Assembly: GCA_032158295.1 (NCBI GenBank)
Contig: CM063254.1
Span: forward strand, 8,076,439-8,140,438
DNA from: Pycnopodia helianthoides
Lineage: Eukaryota; Echinodermata; Asteroidea; Forcipulatida; Asteriidae
Length of the DNA: 64,000 nt
Direction of reading: 5' to 3'
Shown here: one piece after another, positions 1 through 10,758 of the stretch
Layout: each line of letters starts with the position of its first letter
Numbering within the stretch: the stretch's first letter is position 1
Program-made: the position numbers and the translations under genes
The notes under the pieces: generated by a model
What the model saw: the letters and a program-made list of their open reading frames with translations, nothing else
Told to the model about the DNA's origin: nothing
Database searches by the model: none

Positions 1-224
1 TGCAAGGGTGTGCAAGTGTCGGCGCTCGGCTGTACACATGTTCATGTACTTGAATAATAAATGCCAAGGTGGATATGTACAGTGTTTACATGTACATGAC
101 TGTGTGAACATGTAGGCCTACAGTGTTTACGTGTACATGACTGGGAAAACATGTAGTGTTTACATGTACATGACTGTGTTTACATGTACATGACTGTGTG
201 TGTAATGTATGGATTACATATGAC
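1..224 (-). repeat. Truncated copy of dispersed repeat X (minus orientation)
   Basis: Reads in the same sense as 22590-22745 and as the reverse complement of about 6560-6715, including the stretch with several TGTACATG palindromes. Similarity to X stops near the 'ggattacat' at about 220, where the LINE 5' region begins. It therefore looks like an X copy cut by the LINE insertion or by a rearrangement. The left end lies outside the window. Confidence 0.7.
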
Positions 225-239
225 TGTCCCCACCACATA

Positions 240-358
240 ACTCTGATTGGTTCTTGGCCGCCCCATTGTTTGTAAACTAATAACTTTGATTGGCTATAAT
301 TTTCCCTCCTTTTCTGGATACCATCCCATTGTTCTTTGCCTCTCTTTTTTGCTATAAA
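240..358 (+). promoter_or_regulatory. CCAAT/TATA-like promoter of the LINE
   Basis: Two GATTGG motifs (inverted CCAAT) lie at about 244 and 288, and TATAAA lies at 353-358. A TATA box here would place the transcription start near 383, only a few bases before the candidate ribozyme at 386. This is inferred from motif spacing alone. The X repeat carries a comparable GATTGG plus TTTAAAA arrangement at 6775-6832. Confidence 0.4.
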
Positions 359-385
359 TGGATGTTTTCGTTTGTTCTTGTTTAT

Positions 386-424
386 GCCTCTGACGAAGGT
401 CCGGTTTGGATCGAAAGCTAAGGC
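386..424 (+). ncRNA. Candidate minimal hammerhead ribozyme at the LINE 5' end
   Basis: The hammerhead core is visible in order. GCCT (386-389) can pair with AGGC (421-424) as stem I. CTGACGA (390-396) matches the CUGANGA core. GGTCC pairs with GGATC (one G-U pair) as stem II with a GGTTT loop. GAAA (413-416) follows. The last core A plus GCT makes the self-complementary AGCT, so stem III could form between two molecules, as known for minimal hammerheads in Penelope-like elements and retrozymes. Cleavage would fall after A420. A second copy at 17142-17165 has lost the core. Activity is inferred from fold and motifs only. Confidence 0.6.
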
Positions 425-839
425 CATCTACCCTACAAATTGTATATATCACCGGTCATCAGGTTTTTCCTGTCTGCAACTCAGCGGTTTTAACAGACCC
501 CACCAGCCGTAGTAAGAAACTTATTTTTCTGGTGTGGTATCCCTTCGTGGTGATCCCTTTGAGTTGCTTGTTCTTTGTTTTTACTCGTTATTACCATATC
601 CATTTTATCCTTCCCCATTCCTCACCTGTTCTTTTCAGAATATTTCCCAACAAATGCATATTTCCCATTTACCCACAATTGTAAATAACCTGTTCTTTCC
701 ACAGGATTTTGTTAACTTATTCTCTCAACAGGCTTATAAATAACCCACTCCTTTTCACAGGTTCCATAACCAACCAAACCTCCCTCATTTTGGGACGACG
801 CTCTCAAAACATGATTCCTCGAAACGAAAACCAGAAAGC

Positions 840-1270
840 AGACGCTCAAGAAATCTTCAGAATCAAGAAAAAGAAAATCAAGTGAAGGTGAAGAAAAACA
901 TGGCAGCAAGCAACAAAGGGAAGATCAATCAAGCAACAGTGAAAACTCAATGGATCGGGGTCAAAATAGAGAATCGGAAATGGAGGACAACAATTCAAAT
1001 CAAGACCAAACGGATGAGGATAAAGAAGGAGGTTTTGTACCCTATATACGTCATGCGGTATACAAAGATACAGAAAGAGAAGAGAGTCTTGGAAACGAGC
1101 TGATAAGTCAGAGAACATGGATTTATCCCAACAAGAGACTCAAAACAAAAAGGGTAGAGGACGAGCTCAGAATCCCGAAACCTATAAGGGAAATGATCAT
1201 TCAAGCCATACCAGCCAACAAAGCCATGCTAATACGCCGAGAGCAAGGTAAAGAGGAAGACCAAATGTAA
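840..1270 (+). pseudogene. LINE ORF1 remnant (C-terminal part)
   Basis: A charged, Glu/Lys/Asn-rich open frame ends at 1270; its first in-frame ATG is at 950 but the frame is open further upstream. It sits directly 5' of ORF2, where ORF1 of a Tx1/L1 element belongs. No zinc knuckle or coiled coil stands out. The N-terminal part is unclear and probably frame-broken. The assignment rests mainly on position. Confidence 0.45.
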
Positions 1271-1326
1271 AGTAGTTCAAATTCCCTAAACTATCTTTCA
1301 TGAACTGGATTAATTTTATATACCTC

Positions 1327-4300
1327 ATGAGTTTGTTGTCAATTGCATCTTTAAATGTAAATGGGTTAGGAAATGATCTTAAAAGAAATGTCATTTTTAA
1401 CTATTTACATCGTAGAAAATTTAGTCTTGTTTTTCTGCAGGAGACACACAGCGATTTAAACGATGTACCAGAATGGAGTAAGCAATGGCAAGGTAGAATG
1501 TATTTCAGTCACGGGAACAGACAGAGCAGAGGGGTAGCTATCCTTACTTCCAACCAGGTTAATCTTAACATCGCCAACATTATCACAGATGATGAGGGAA
1601 GGTGGATCAGAGCTCAAATGGTATGGAAAGATAATACATTCTACATTGCCTCTGTTTATGCTCCGAATCAGATCAAGGAGCGTACTCATTTCTTTGATAG
1701 TTTCAGTGATCAAATTACTGCTTTAGAAAACTATATCATTGGTGGAGATTTTAATTGCAACCTTGATAATAAACAACTCAAGGACGCTAGCAAAATAGTA
1801 TTAACCAACGTTCTTCAAGAAAAAGATCTCATAGATTCCTGGCGTACTATTCATCCAGACAAACATGGCTATACTCATTTCCATAAAGGTTGTAACAAAG
1901 CTACTAGAATTGATTACTTGTTTGTTTCATCAAATGTTATCAACAGTGTAAATGATGTCTCTATATCTCCTTGCGGCTTCTCTGATCACCAAGTTATTGG
2001 TCTTCAAATTGAAGACATCGACACCCCACACGGTCAAGGCAGATGGTTCTGCAACAACTCTCTCCTTGAAGATTCTGAATGTATGTTTCATATCACAAAT
2101 CTTTGCAATTTTTTGAGATCTCAAAAAGAGAATTTTAACTCCCTTTCTGAGTGGTGGGAAATGTGTAAGTTCCGTTTTAAAGAAACCATTCAAGAGTTTG
2201 GCAAAGAAAAAGCGCGCGTTCAAAAGCAAAGCCGCAAGAAATTACAGCAACATCATGAAGATTTAATGAGGAACAATGATAAAAATAATGTTGATGATAT
2301 CAAAGAGCATGAAACCCAACTTAAACAATTTGAAATCAATGAATGGAAGAGAGCTCAGGTCAGAACTCATACAGTTCAAAAAGAAGAGGGAGAGAAAGCA
2401 TCCAAATACTTCCTCAATCTGGAAAAACAACAGATCAAAAGCAGTAAAATTGATAAACTCCTTAATCGCGAGGGAATTTTGGTTGGTAAACCTGTACAAA
2501 TGCTTGATGTTGTTAGTGATTTTTATAACAATTTGTTCAGTTCTGAGAATATATCCAAAACCCATTTAGATGAAATAGTGTCGAACATTGAAACTAAGAG
2601 TATTCCTGAAAAAATCCTGAAAGATTTAGAAAGAAATATCACTGAAGAAGATAAACCTGTCCAAATGCTTGATGTTGTTAATGATTTTTATAACAATTTG
2701 CTCAGTTCTGAGAATATATCCAAAACCCATTTAGATGAAATAGTGTCGAACATTGAAACTAAGAGTATTCCTGAAAAAATCCTGGAAGATTTAGAAAGAA
2801 ATATTACTGAAGAAGATAAACCTGTCCAAATGCTTGATGTTGTTAATGATTTTTATAACAATTTGTTCAGTTCTGAGAATATATCCAAAACCCATTTAGA
2901 TGAAATAGTGTCGAACATTGAAACCAAGCGTATTCCTGAAAAAATCCTGGAAGATTTAGAAAGAAATATTACTGAAGAAGAGATCAAGAACGCTCTTTTC
3001 CAAATGAATAAGAACAAAAGTCCAGGTAAAGATGGCCTTACGGTTGAGTTCTACCAAACGTTTTGGCCTATCCTTGGTAAAGACATTCTTGAGGTTTACA
3101 GCGACTGTTTCAAAAAAGGGTTTATGGGTAATTCTATGAATTCGCTCTTATCAGACTTATTTATAAGAACTCGGGAAGCCGGTATGAACTCAAAAACTGG
3201 CGTCCTATTAGTCTCTTAAATGTTGACTATAAAATATTGTCTAAATGTATTACAAATCGCCTTAAACCATTCATGCCATTTATTATTGGAGAAGAGCAGT
3301 CATGTGGTGTACCCAACCGTAACATTCATGACAATCTCATGGTTATTAGAGATACAATAGACTCTGTCAATTTAGAAATTTAGAGGCGATCAGCATAGAC
3401 CAAGAAAAGGCCTTTGATAAAATTAATTGGGATTACATGTTCAGTGTGATGAGAAAAATGAATTTGCCTCCAATTTTTATCAAATGGATCAAATTACTCT
3501 ATAACCAACCTAACAGTAGTGTTATAATGAACAATTTTATTGGCTCACCAATACAGATTACTAGAGGAATTCGACAAGGCTGCCCACTATCTCCATTACT
3601 GTATGCAATATGTGCCGAGGGTTTAGCGAGTCTGGTTAGGAACAATACTTCTGTGCGCGGCATTGCAACACCGAAAGGCGAGACAAGTGTCAAATTAGTT
3701 CAACATGCTGATGCACTAACATTTTTGTTGGCCGAGAAAGTGAGTTTGAAAAAATACAAGAAATTCTCGACACGTATTGTAAAGGTAGTGGATCTAAACT
3801 GAATATAAACAAGACCAAAGGCCTTTGGCTAGGCAAGTGGAAACAGAGGTGCGACAAACCCTGTAATTTTAACTGGCACAACGATAAACTGAAAATTTTG
3901 GGGATCATTTGCGGTAACAATGTTACCCCAGAGGACAATTGGGGACCAAGAACAAACAAAATTCAGTGTGTCCTTGACAAATGGTCCAAACGTCATCTCA
4001 CTTATATGGGGAAAACCGTTATAGTCAACACCTTTTTTGGAGCTAGTATCAATTACTCAGGTAGCGTCTTAGCCTGTCCAGCTGAATGGGTCAAGAAAAT
4101 TAATAATATCATTTGGAAATTTTTCTGGGATGGCAAAAATGATAAAATCAAGAGAGATATTATTACTGGCCCTAAAACAAAGGGTGGTACCGGTCTTATT
4201 GACATTCAGTGCAGGCGGAATAGCCTGAAGGTTAACTCGTTACCTTAATTCTGATAAATTATGGAAGATCTTCTTTGATTATTGGATCAGTAAAGCCAGT

Positions 4301-5279
4301 GCTGAAAACGACTTAGGATGGTACATTTTTGCCAATACTAATATCAAAACTCAAACTACCCCTTTTTATAAAGAAGTTCTTTCAGCTTTGGAGAAGGCTG
4401 GAGGCAGGCTAGAATGCAAGTTTTCTTCTGTTTTAGAGACAAAAGAAGTTCCTATTTTTAGCAACACCGTTGCTACTTGTGATGACACTGTACTGGACAG
4501 CCACGTCCTGAAATCATTTGGTATGACCAAGATTAAAGATGTTACCAGACAAACTGAGACAAGGTCCTATGAATCAAATTTGTAATTGGCTTATTTTTTC
4601 AGACCAAAGTGCCGAAGGTGAAGTCATAATAAAAAAGGCAAGCACAAAAACTATTTACTGGAGAATGATTTCAAAACAAATTATCACTCCTAAGACCCCA
4701 AATGTGTGGCAACAACTTTTCCACTATGCAAGAGAATTAGACTGGCCTTTGATCTGGAAAAACGGTTTTAGCAACTACCTGCTCGATCCAGAAGACAGAA
4801 ATTTTGGGTTTAAATTAAAACATAGGATTCTGCCTACCAGAGATGTTTTGCACTAGATTGGAATGGCTATTGACATGAAATGTCCACTGTGTGAAACCGA
4901 ACAAGAATCACATCAACATCTATTCATTTACTGCATTCATACATTAAATGCTTGGGTCTTCGTTGAATACCTGATTAGAATTTACTCCGGCAACAGATAT
5001 TTATTTAAGATGCTTCGTCTGATTTGGAACATAAGGTGCAAAAAGGTTTTTCAAAGCTACAAATGCCCCTCTGATATTGATATTGTTTTGCAGTTCAAAC
5101 GTACCCTTAAACATTTTCTCGTATTGGAAAAGGAAAGAATGAGCAGTGAACAATTTGTATCTGTCTATGCTATAGAAACAACGCTCTGTGCACTATTAAT
5201 GAAGAAAACCAAATTGAATTCAATTACTGAATACTCACACTCTCTGTTCATGCTCTACTTGTATAAGTTTATTTTTTAG
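1327..5279 (+). pseudogene. LINE ORF2: AP-type endonuclease plus reverse transcriptase, broken
   Basis: ORF2 nicks target DNA and reverse transcribes its own RNA onto it. I start it at the ATG at 1327 because the endonuclease begins at once (SLNVNGL). Other endonuclease motifs are FLQETH, GGDFNC and SDHQ, the last near 1980. The RT fingers begin near 2985 (NKSPGKDGL), with SIDQEKAFDKINWDYM near 3395 and RGIRQGCPLSPLLY near 3570. The catalytic YADD box is replaced by HADA near 3705, which removes an essential aspartate. A CPLC..C zinc motif follows near 4880. The frame changes near 3165, 3385, 3780 and at several later points, and TAG at 4854-4856 interrupts it. A 165-bp segment is triplicated before the RT domain. 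Confidence 0.88.
2488..2982 (+). repeat. Three tandem in-frame copies of a 165-bp coding segment
   Basis: Units start at 2488, 2653 and 2818. Each begins KPVQMLDVV and ends near LERNITEE, 55 codons long. They differ at only a few positions (for example SDF/NDF, NLF/NLL, TKS/TKR). They lie between the endonuclease and the RT fingers, where related ORF2 proteins normally have one such segment. Because 165 is a multiple of three, the frame stays open through all copies. Confidence 0.95.
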
Positions 5280-5393
5280 CTAATTATTTGTAAATAGCCT
5301 TTGTTTAAATCATGCTAGTGTTTGTGCCACCTAATTGTACTGATTGATTGTCCCATTAACTGTGGCGTTTTGTGGTGAATTTGATGAAGTTTG

Positions 5394-5417
5394 AATAAAT
5401 GGAGTCGTATAACTCCA
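5394..5417 (+). terminator. LINE 3' end: AATAAA signal and terminal hairpin
   Basis: AATAAA at 5394-5399 is followed at once by TGGAGT, a six-base loop and ACTCCA (5400-5417), then an A-rich tail. A hairpin at the 3' end of a LINE transcript can be the structure its reverse transcriptase recognises. That role is inferred here. Confidence 0.5.
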
Positions 5418-6068
5418 CATCAAAAGAAAAAAAATGAATAAAAAAGTATAAATTAAAAAAAATTAAGAAACACCCAATGAAACAGTATAACTATTTTGAA
5501 TTATAACGTTTTGGGGGGTCATGCTATTAATAGATTGCGTAAATATAAGAATCGTTCACAACCCGTGGGTTCTGTGCTTCAACTTTTGAGGAGACTTGAT
5601 AAATTAAGGCGTTAAAGTTGGCCCTATTTGACCGGGGAAGTGTAGAAGTGCTTCACGAAAACTGGCAGCAGGTCGGTTTTGGGAAAAGACAAATTTGTGT
5701 TGTTCGCGTGTTTTTTTTGTCTTCTGGGGTAGTTAGGAAAAATTCCAAACGGCTGACCTGCCAACAAATGAAAAGAATTCTAAAGTTCAGTCGTCTGTAA
5801 ACATGTTTGATTGGTTTTCAAGAGGTTGAGAGACTTGTGAGTATTTTTGAATATTTATCATAAGCATTGGTTCCTATGGGAGTTTATTTAATTTGGTCTT
5901 ACTAGTTTGTTTCCTTCCAAGTGAAAACACCTCAACGCCGGTGAAATTTTCCCTGCGTCCGGGCATCAATCTTGAAAAATATCCCTACACCTCTTTTCAA
6001 ATAGGACTATTTATTTTTTAGTGCCTATGTCATCCAGAATACCTCAATTTGAAAGTTAACAACCCCCA

Positions 6069-6315
6069 GGGCCCAATTTCATGGAGCTGCTTAAGCACAA
6101 AATTTTGCTTCAGCAAAAAAAATCATTGCTTAGTAAAATCAGACTACCGGCCAAGACTATACACTCAATTGTTATGCTAAGTAAACAACAGCTAAATACC
6201 AGTCACAAGCAATGTATAAGGCATGAAATTTTGGCCAGTAACATGTGTAAAATAAGCAAGCTATTTTCGTGCTTAAGCAATTTTTTAACTTAAACAGCTC
6301 CATGAAATTGGGCCC
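6069..6315. mobile_element. MITE with GGGCCCAATTTCATGG termini
   Basis: The terminal inverted repeat begins GGGCCCAATTTCATGGAGCT and is repeated inverted at the other end. Related copies lie at 15068-15313, 15853-16100 and 23031-23277 (all inside X), with a shorter relative at 8261-8381. No coding capacity. Confidence 0.8.
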
Positions 6316-6569
6316 AGGTCACATTTGGGCATCATATTTACACTGCGGTACTGGGCTCTCGAATCAGTCTATTGGGTAATAGCCTATATATTATTTTGAG
6401 GGCCTAAAACTAAATTGTCCATCTTTGTTTTCGGGGAGAGGGGGTAGGGGCTATCTTTGGAGCGCTTGCTTGGACTAGGTGTTTCCATGGTGCTTGTTAA
6501 TAACACGAAACCACTGATAGCCCGCTAACCGGCTATTCCCGCTTGTGTATTGGACTCACTGCACCCAGT

Positions 6570-6680
6570 CATGTACAGGTAAACACTGTAGGCCTACATG
6601 TTCACACAGTCATGTACATGTAAACACTGTACATGTCCACCTTGGCATTTATTACTCAAGTACATGAACATGTGTACAGC
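6570..6680. repeat. TGTACATG-rich palindromic patch
   Basis: Several copies of the self-complementary TACATGTA/TGTACA motif, spaced irregularly. Equivalent patches occur at 30-230 and 22640-22760. It marks the X repeat; no function is evident. Confidence 0.6.
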
Positions 6681-7317
6681 CGAGCGCCGACACTTGCACA
6701 CACTTGCAGTGAGTCCGCGAGCGGAAATAGCCGTTTCGCGGGCTACAGCCGGTCTGTTTTTCCTTGGTTTGCGTTGATTGGTCGAAAATTTACGCTGATC
6801 GGTCAAGAGGTAATGAGGTGCGGGGTTTAAAACCTCAACCATCGTCTGTGTTCGCTTCACGAGCATTTCGCTCAGTCTCTAGTAATGTTTTGTCCCTTTT
6901 TCTTCAAAATATGTTCTCAATTATGTTTTGAGTGTTATGGTTGGATTCCTTAGACATTGAAGATCAAGCCCGTGTTCTTAGAATTTCTTTCATGATTTTC
7001 GAAAGTGGTAAAAATTGGGCATATCTGGTACTATAGTCTGTCAACATTGGTCGAAACTGCACTTATGGTCGAATCTCGTGCACAACACCTCGTAACCCTC
7101 CGGTAAACAGCCCGTCTGTAGAGAGGGTTACGATCATCGCAACTAATTCTGATACATGTTTTGGGTTTCTTTTTTTTGCAATTGTTTCTTTAATAAAATG
7201 TTTTTGCAGTATTTCATGTAACTTTGATTGCGTAGTTGCATCAACAAATACAAAATAAAAAAATAAAAAATAAAAATAAATAAATAAACAAATAAAATCT
7301 CTACCTTATACTAAAAA

Positions 7318-7700
7318 AAAGATAAAAAAGTTACGCAATGCTGGTAGTGTCAGGCGTTCACGCGCCCGAGGGGTTAGATAGCGCGCTCTGCGCCCCCCTA
7401 CGGACAACGATATAGTTCCCTTATTCGTGGCGGTTGACCCAGCAGCATATCCTCCCCTGTCTCCCCTGCCTAGCCACTAGGGCCCTGACACCTTAGGGGA
7501 GGAAGCAAGGCAGATCCCAATCACACTGTTGCCACAGACAGCAAAAGGCCTTGAACCTATATTAGTGCAGACGGCATTCGAACCTGGATCGCGTGGTCCA
7601 AGTGTTGAGACAGTCCCAGCACCTTATCCCACTGCGCTAGTAAGGTGTTGGTACTTTAACCCCGTGAGTTTACAATGTATAGTAATACCTGTGCACCCAA
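7318..7700 (-). mobile_element. tRNA-derived SINE in X, copy A
   Basis: Read on the minus strand, a pol III A box (TAGCGCAGTGGGATAAGGTG form) and a B box (GGTTCGAATGCC) about 55 bases apart form a Leu/Ser-tRNA-like head at about 7569-7650. A GC-rich body and a T run (the pol III stop) follow near 7320. Copies at 16548-16925 (minus) and 21620-21985 (plus) sit at the same place in the other X copies, so this is one ancestral insertion carried along with X. Confidence 0.7.
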
Positions 7701-8260
7701 CCAGACTCACGTATGCTTCATTGTACCACTTAGTTTGGTTACCAGGCGTGATTGCGCAACAACAACTTCCCACGATCAACAAAATGGCGGATACAGTCGA
7801 GGAAAAGGGGTGAAAAGTGGCAGTCATTTCGAATGAGCTGTACTTGTTTTTCACGTATGTTTTATCAGGAAATTTTGATGGAAAATGTTAAACTTACATT
7901 TCCAAAATTTTGAAATTCAATAATATTACAAGGAAAACTTGTTCTTTGTCTTGAAAATGTCAAATTTTAGTACATGTCGTCGAACGTTTTCGTTTGGTTT
8001 GAGACCCATGTTGTATGGGAAAGGTCAATTTAAGACCTTGTTTTCGTGATATTCTTTAGTTTTCCCTATGGAGTGCTCTTTATGGCAATTAAAGACAGAC
8101 TTCAACAATGTCATCAGCCAGAGAACGAGTGAATGGAAATTCGTAATGATGAGTATGGTGAGTGTTTGTTGTCTACCTTTTTCTGAATTAATTATAAACG
8201 GTATCGTCATGTGATCGTCATGTGACATGTGACATGTGATGTGTACACCTGTGTACATCA

Positions 8261-8381
8261 GGGCCCAATTTCATGGCTCTGCTTACCGCGTAGTTCTGCG
8301 CTTACGGAGCCCTTGTAGCACATAATTCTATGATACGTAAGCGCAGAAATCCGCGGTAAGCAGAGCCATGAAATTGGGCCC
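8261..8381. mobile_element. Short MITE of the GGGCCCAATTTCATGG group
   Basis: A 121-bp near-palindrome with arms GGGCCCAATTTCATGGCTCT and its reverse complement. It is a shorter relative of the X-resident MITEs (6069-6315) and sits inside the N-RAG-type transposon, so it is younger than that insertion. Confidence 0.8.
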
Positions 8382-9193
8382 AGTTGACAACAATGTATTT
8401 AACAACCATCATGGCAATTGTCAAAATACATGTAAATATACTCTCAGCACTGTCTGTACCTCAAGTGGTAACTGCATTAATGGGAACTATACATGTTGCA
8501 TCAAAATAATGAACTTGAAGTACTACCTCATCTGACTACACCATTGATTATTATTCAGTTTTATAATAATCGCTGTAATCATTTAACAATATTTAAGACC
8601 AAATACAACCCTGCATCAAACCATAACCTAAACCTCATAGTCATAGTCTGAGGACTTGAGCTTTTTCTGGCACAGCCTTTCCACAGTAATTTTATAGTTT
8701 TGAACAATCAAAACACACATAGAATTTATCACAATTTTGTCCATTATCAATCCGCTATGGGGTTTTTGTACCACATAATTTTGTGGCCATATGTTTCTGT
8801 AGTTTCCCATTTGCATCTTATTGGTAATTGAAATTTATACATGACATATTTAAATTTTAAAACAAATTAAATTTATTAGAAAGCTATGCAAAGACAGTGA
8901 TTAGACACTCATATCGCATTTTGTTTACACAGGTTTTGTTTGAATCCAGTGAGTGGACAACACTGACTGAAGAATGGGCATTTCATCTTGAAGACCTCTG
9001 ATATCATTTTGGATGTTGTTGAACCTATGGATGGACTCACCACCTTGTTCACCATGGAAACCAATCTCTGAGATCCAAGGTATGACATGCTCTTCTAGAA
9101 GATGCATTTTAGGTGTTATGCTTTCACCCGAGAAATTGTGAGGAAGAAATCCATGTATTGTTTGATACAACAATCTGCACCCAAAACACATAA

Positions 9194-9430
9194 AGGATGT
9201 AGCTTACATCAAGGCCTTTAAACCTTCCCTGAACCAGGATGGGGGCCGTTACAAATTCTTTGACACTGTGTTGGGAGTAAGGTCACAATTCAACACCCGA
9301 TTCATCATGCTGATGAAGACCATGAAGCATGGTATACTCAGGAATATCGATACTCAGTACTTCCCTAAAAAGTCCTATGAAAAAAGGCACAGATGTCTTA
9401 CTACCAGACCACTGAGATTGCCCAGTAGCT
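9194..9430 (+). pseudogene. Short coding-like fragment, possibly from a GIY-YIG-type endonuclease
   Basis: The plus strand is open for about 78 codons to a TAG near 9430 and reads DVAYIKAFKPSLNQDGGRYK and onward. The pattern IKxxKPxLNxDGGRY resembles the end of GIY-YIG endonuclease domains, found in Penelope-like and other elements. There is no start codon and no other domain. It abuts the minus-strand fragment at 8925-9191 and ends at the palindrome at 9422. The assignment is weak. Confidence 0.3.
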
Positions 9431-9479
9431 AGAGGCAGTTTGAATCCTACATAGGATTCGAACTGCCTCTAGCTACTGG
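9422..9479. repeat. 58-bp near-perfect palindrome
   Basis: CCAGTAGCTAGAGGCAGTTT is mirrored by AACTGCCTCTAGCTACTGG with almost no loop and one internal mismatch. Part of an arm (GGATTCGAACTGCC) recurs at 9491-9504 and resembles a pol III B box. It lies just 5' of the SINE at 9500. Confidence 0.85.
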
Positions 9480-9499
9480 TCACAACTTTTGGATTCGAA

Positions 9500-9705
9500 C
9501 TGCCTCGAGCTCCAAGGCTCTCTGTTGTCCGGTGGTGAGACATCTGCTCTGGAGTCGCAGTCGTTGGTTCAAATCCAACCTGAACAAAATGCCTGTGGAT
9601 TGTTTTTACAGGACTCAGGAAAGTATCGGGAAAGTAGTGAGTATATAGTGCTGAACACACATCAGTGTATGGGTAGAACACGAAGAATACCCACAATAGT
9701 GTTTT
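9500..9705 (+). mobile_element. tRNA-derived SINE (second family)
   Basis: The head has an A-box-like TCCGGTGGTGAGACATC and a B box GGTTCAAATCC at 9565-9575. The body contains CTCAGGAAAGTATCGGGAAAGTAGTGAGTATA in two parts and ends near AATACCCACAATAGTGTTTT. The tRNA-related head is clear. The family resembles echinoderm SINEs known to me only from memory. It interrupts the N-RAG-type protein remnant. Confidence 0.65.
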
Positions 9706-10583
9706 AATGAAACCATTAACCTTCAAAAACAACCTATTCAAACACATAACATATTCAAAATTATGCATGTCATGCTTCAACCTTTGGATTTCTTTGCTTT
9801 TTTTCCAGCTGAGGCCAAGTCCAGCCTTCATTGGCAAGAAACTTCCACTAGGAATGCAAATCTTATTGAGAGCAATCTTATTGAGGAGTATTTGATGATC
9901 TGCAAACTGGCATTGGTGCTGTTTTATTTCATCAGTTAACTGTGTTTGGACCGCTTCACCATGGCAACCACTCATCATCTGTCTGGCCTTGACTAGAACA
10001 CAAGTTCAATGTCGTTTTGGATATATCCATTTATTGGATATATTTTTTATTATGTGCTAGTGTACAATAGTGTTTTGGCTACTTATATTTATTTTTGCCA
10101 GAAATGATGTTGCATTTTAGGCAACTTGAACTTAATTGATTACTGTCTTTTCGAATTTAACAGAGATTTACTATATATGGACTTTGTGTAGATATTTACG
10201 GGTGTAGTTTCAATGTACTTAATTCTAGTTCTTTCTTTTAAATTTCAGAGAACCATATAACTGTCGTTTTAGTTTGTAAATATCCAGAATAAAATAATCA
10301 AGAAACTATCTAGTTGTCACTCCCTGCGTAACCTCCACCAACTCGATTACATATGGATCACTGAGGCCTGTGACCAGGAATTATAACAAGTATCTCTTTT
10401 TTTTGGGGGGGGGGGGGCAAATATGAACTGGGGGGGGGGTGAAAGATAATGTAGAATGGCGCATTAGTGTCGCACAGCGATTCACAGGGGAGTTTAAAAT
10501 ATTTTTAAAATGAAGGCCATTTTTGCCTTTTTAAATTTTTTTTCTTTGTTGGGGAGGGGGGAATCCACCCCAGAGCTGTGTAT

Positions 10584-10758
10584 GAGAGAGTTGCGACAAC
10601 TTGCGATTAGAAGCTATTTTGGGTATTAAAATAATTCTTTGGTGTACACAAGGTGCCAGACTAGTCTGCCCATTGGGTTGTGTTGCATTTCGACCAAAAA
10701 TGGCGTCCAGTGACCACGTCACCAAAGAAAACTGGTCCCTCTATGTCGCAACTCTCTC
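10584..10758. mobile_element. MITE with 14-bp GAGAGAGTTGCGAC termini
   Basis: GAGAGAGTTGCGAC at 10584-10597 is exactly inverted at 10745-10758. No protein. Flanked by G- and C-rich low-complexity DNA (10400-10440, 10545-10575 and 10840-10858). Confidence 0.75.

Larger units (their letters stand above)
225..5455 (+). mobile_element. Tx1/L1-clade non-LTR retrotransposon (LINE-1 of this window)
   Basis: Order along the element: promoter-like 5' region, candidate ribozyme, ORF1 remnant, ORF2 (endonuclease, reverse transcriptase, C-terminal zinc knuckle), then an AATAAA signal, a small hairpin and an A-rich tail ending near 5455. This is close to full length for a Tx1-like LINE. It is flanked by X-repeat DNA on both sides: 1-224 in minus orientation and 5461 onward in plus orientation, so the flanks are not one simple interrupted copy. 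ORF2 is broken by several frame changes, has an in-frame stop near 4854 and lacks an intact RT active site, so this copy is dead. Clade assignment rests on the endonuclease and RT motifs read by eye. Confidence 0.85.
5461..7706 (+). repeat. Dispersed repeat segment X, copy A
   Basis: About 2.2 kb, shared with 14461-16975 (copy B, same strand) and 21596-23832 (copy C, inverted). It contains a MITE (6069-6315), a TGTACATG-rich patch near 6570-6680, a GATTGG/TTTAAAA promoter-like stretch near 6775-6835 and a minus-strand tRNA-derived SINE (7318-7700). In B and C the sequence runs from CCAGACT straight into GGGAGAAAACAACAG, the start of segment Y. Here it is interrupted at that point by the transposon at 7707-12746. 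Short open frames inside are not conserved between copies in a way that suggests a protein. Confidence 0.85.

Noticed and set aside
846..1118. Minus-strand frame opposite LINE ORF1
   Set aside because: Antisense shadow of an A-rich coding strand.
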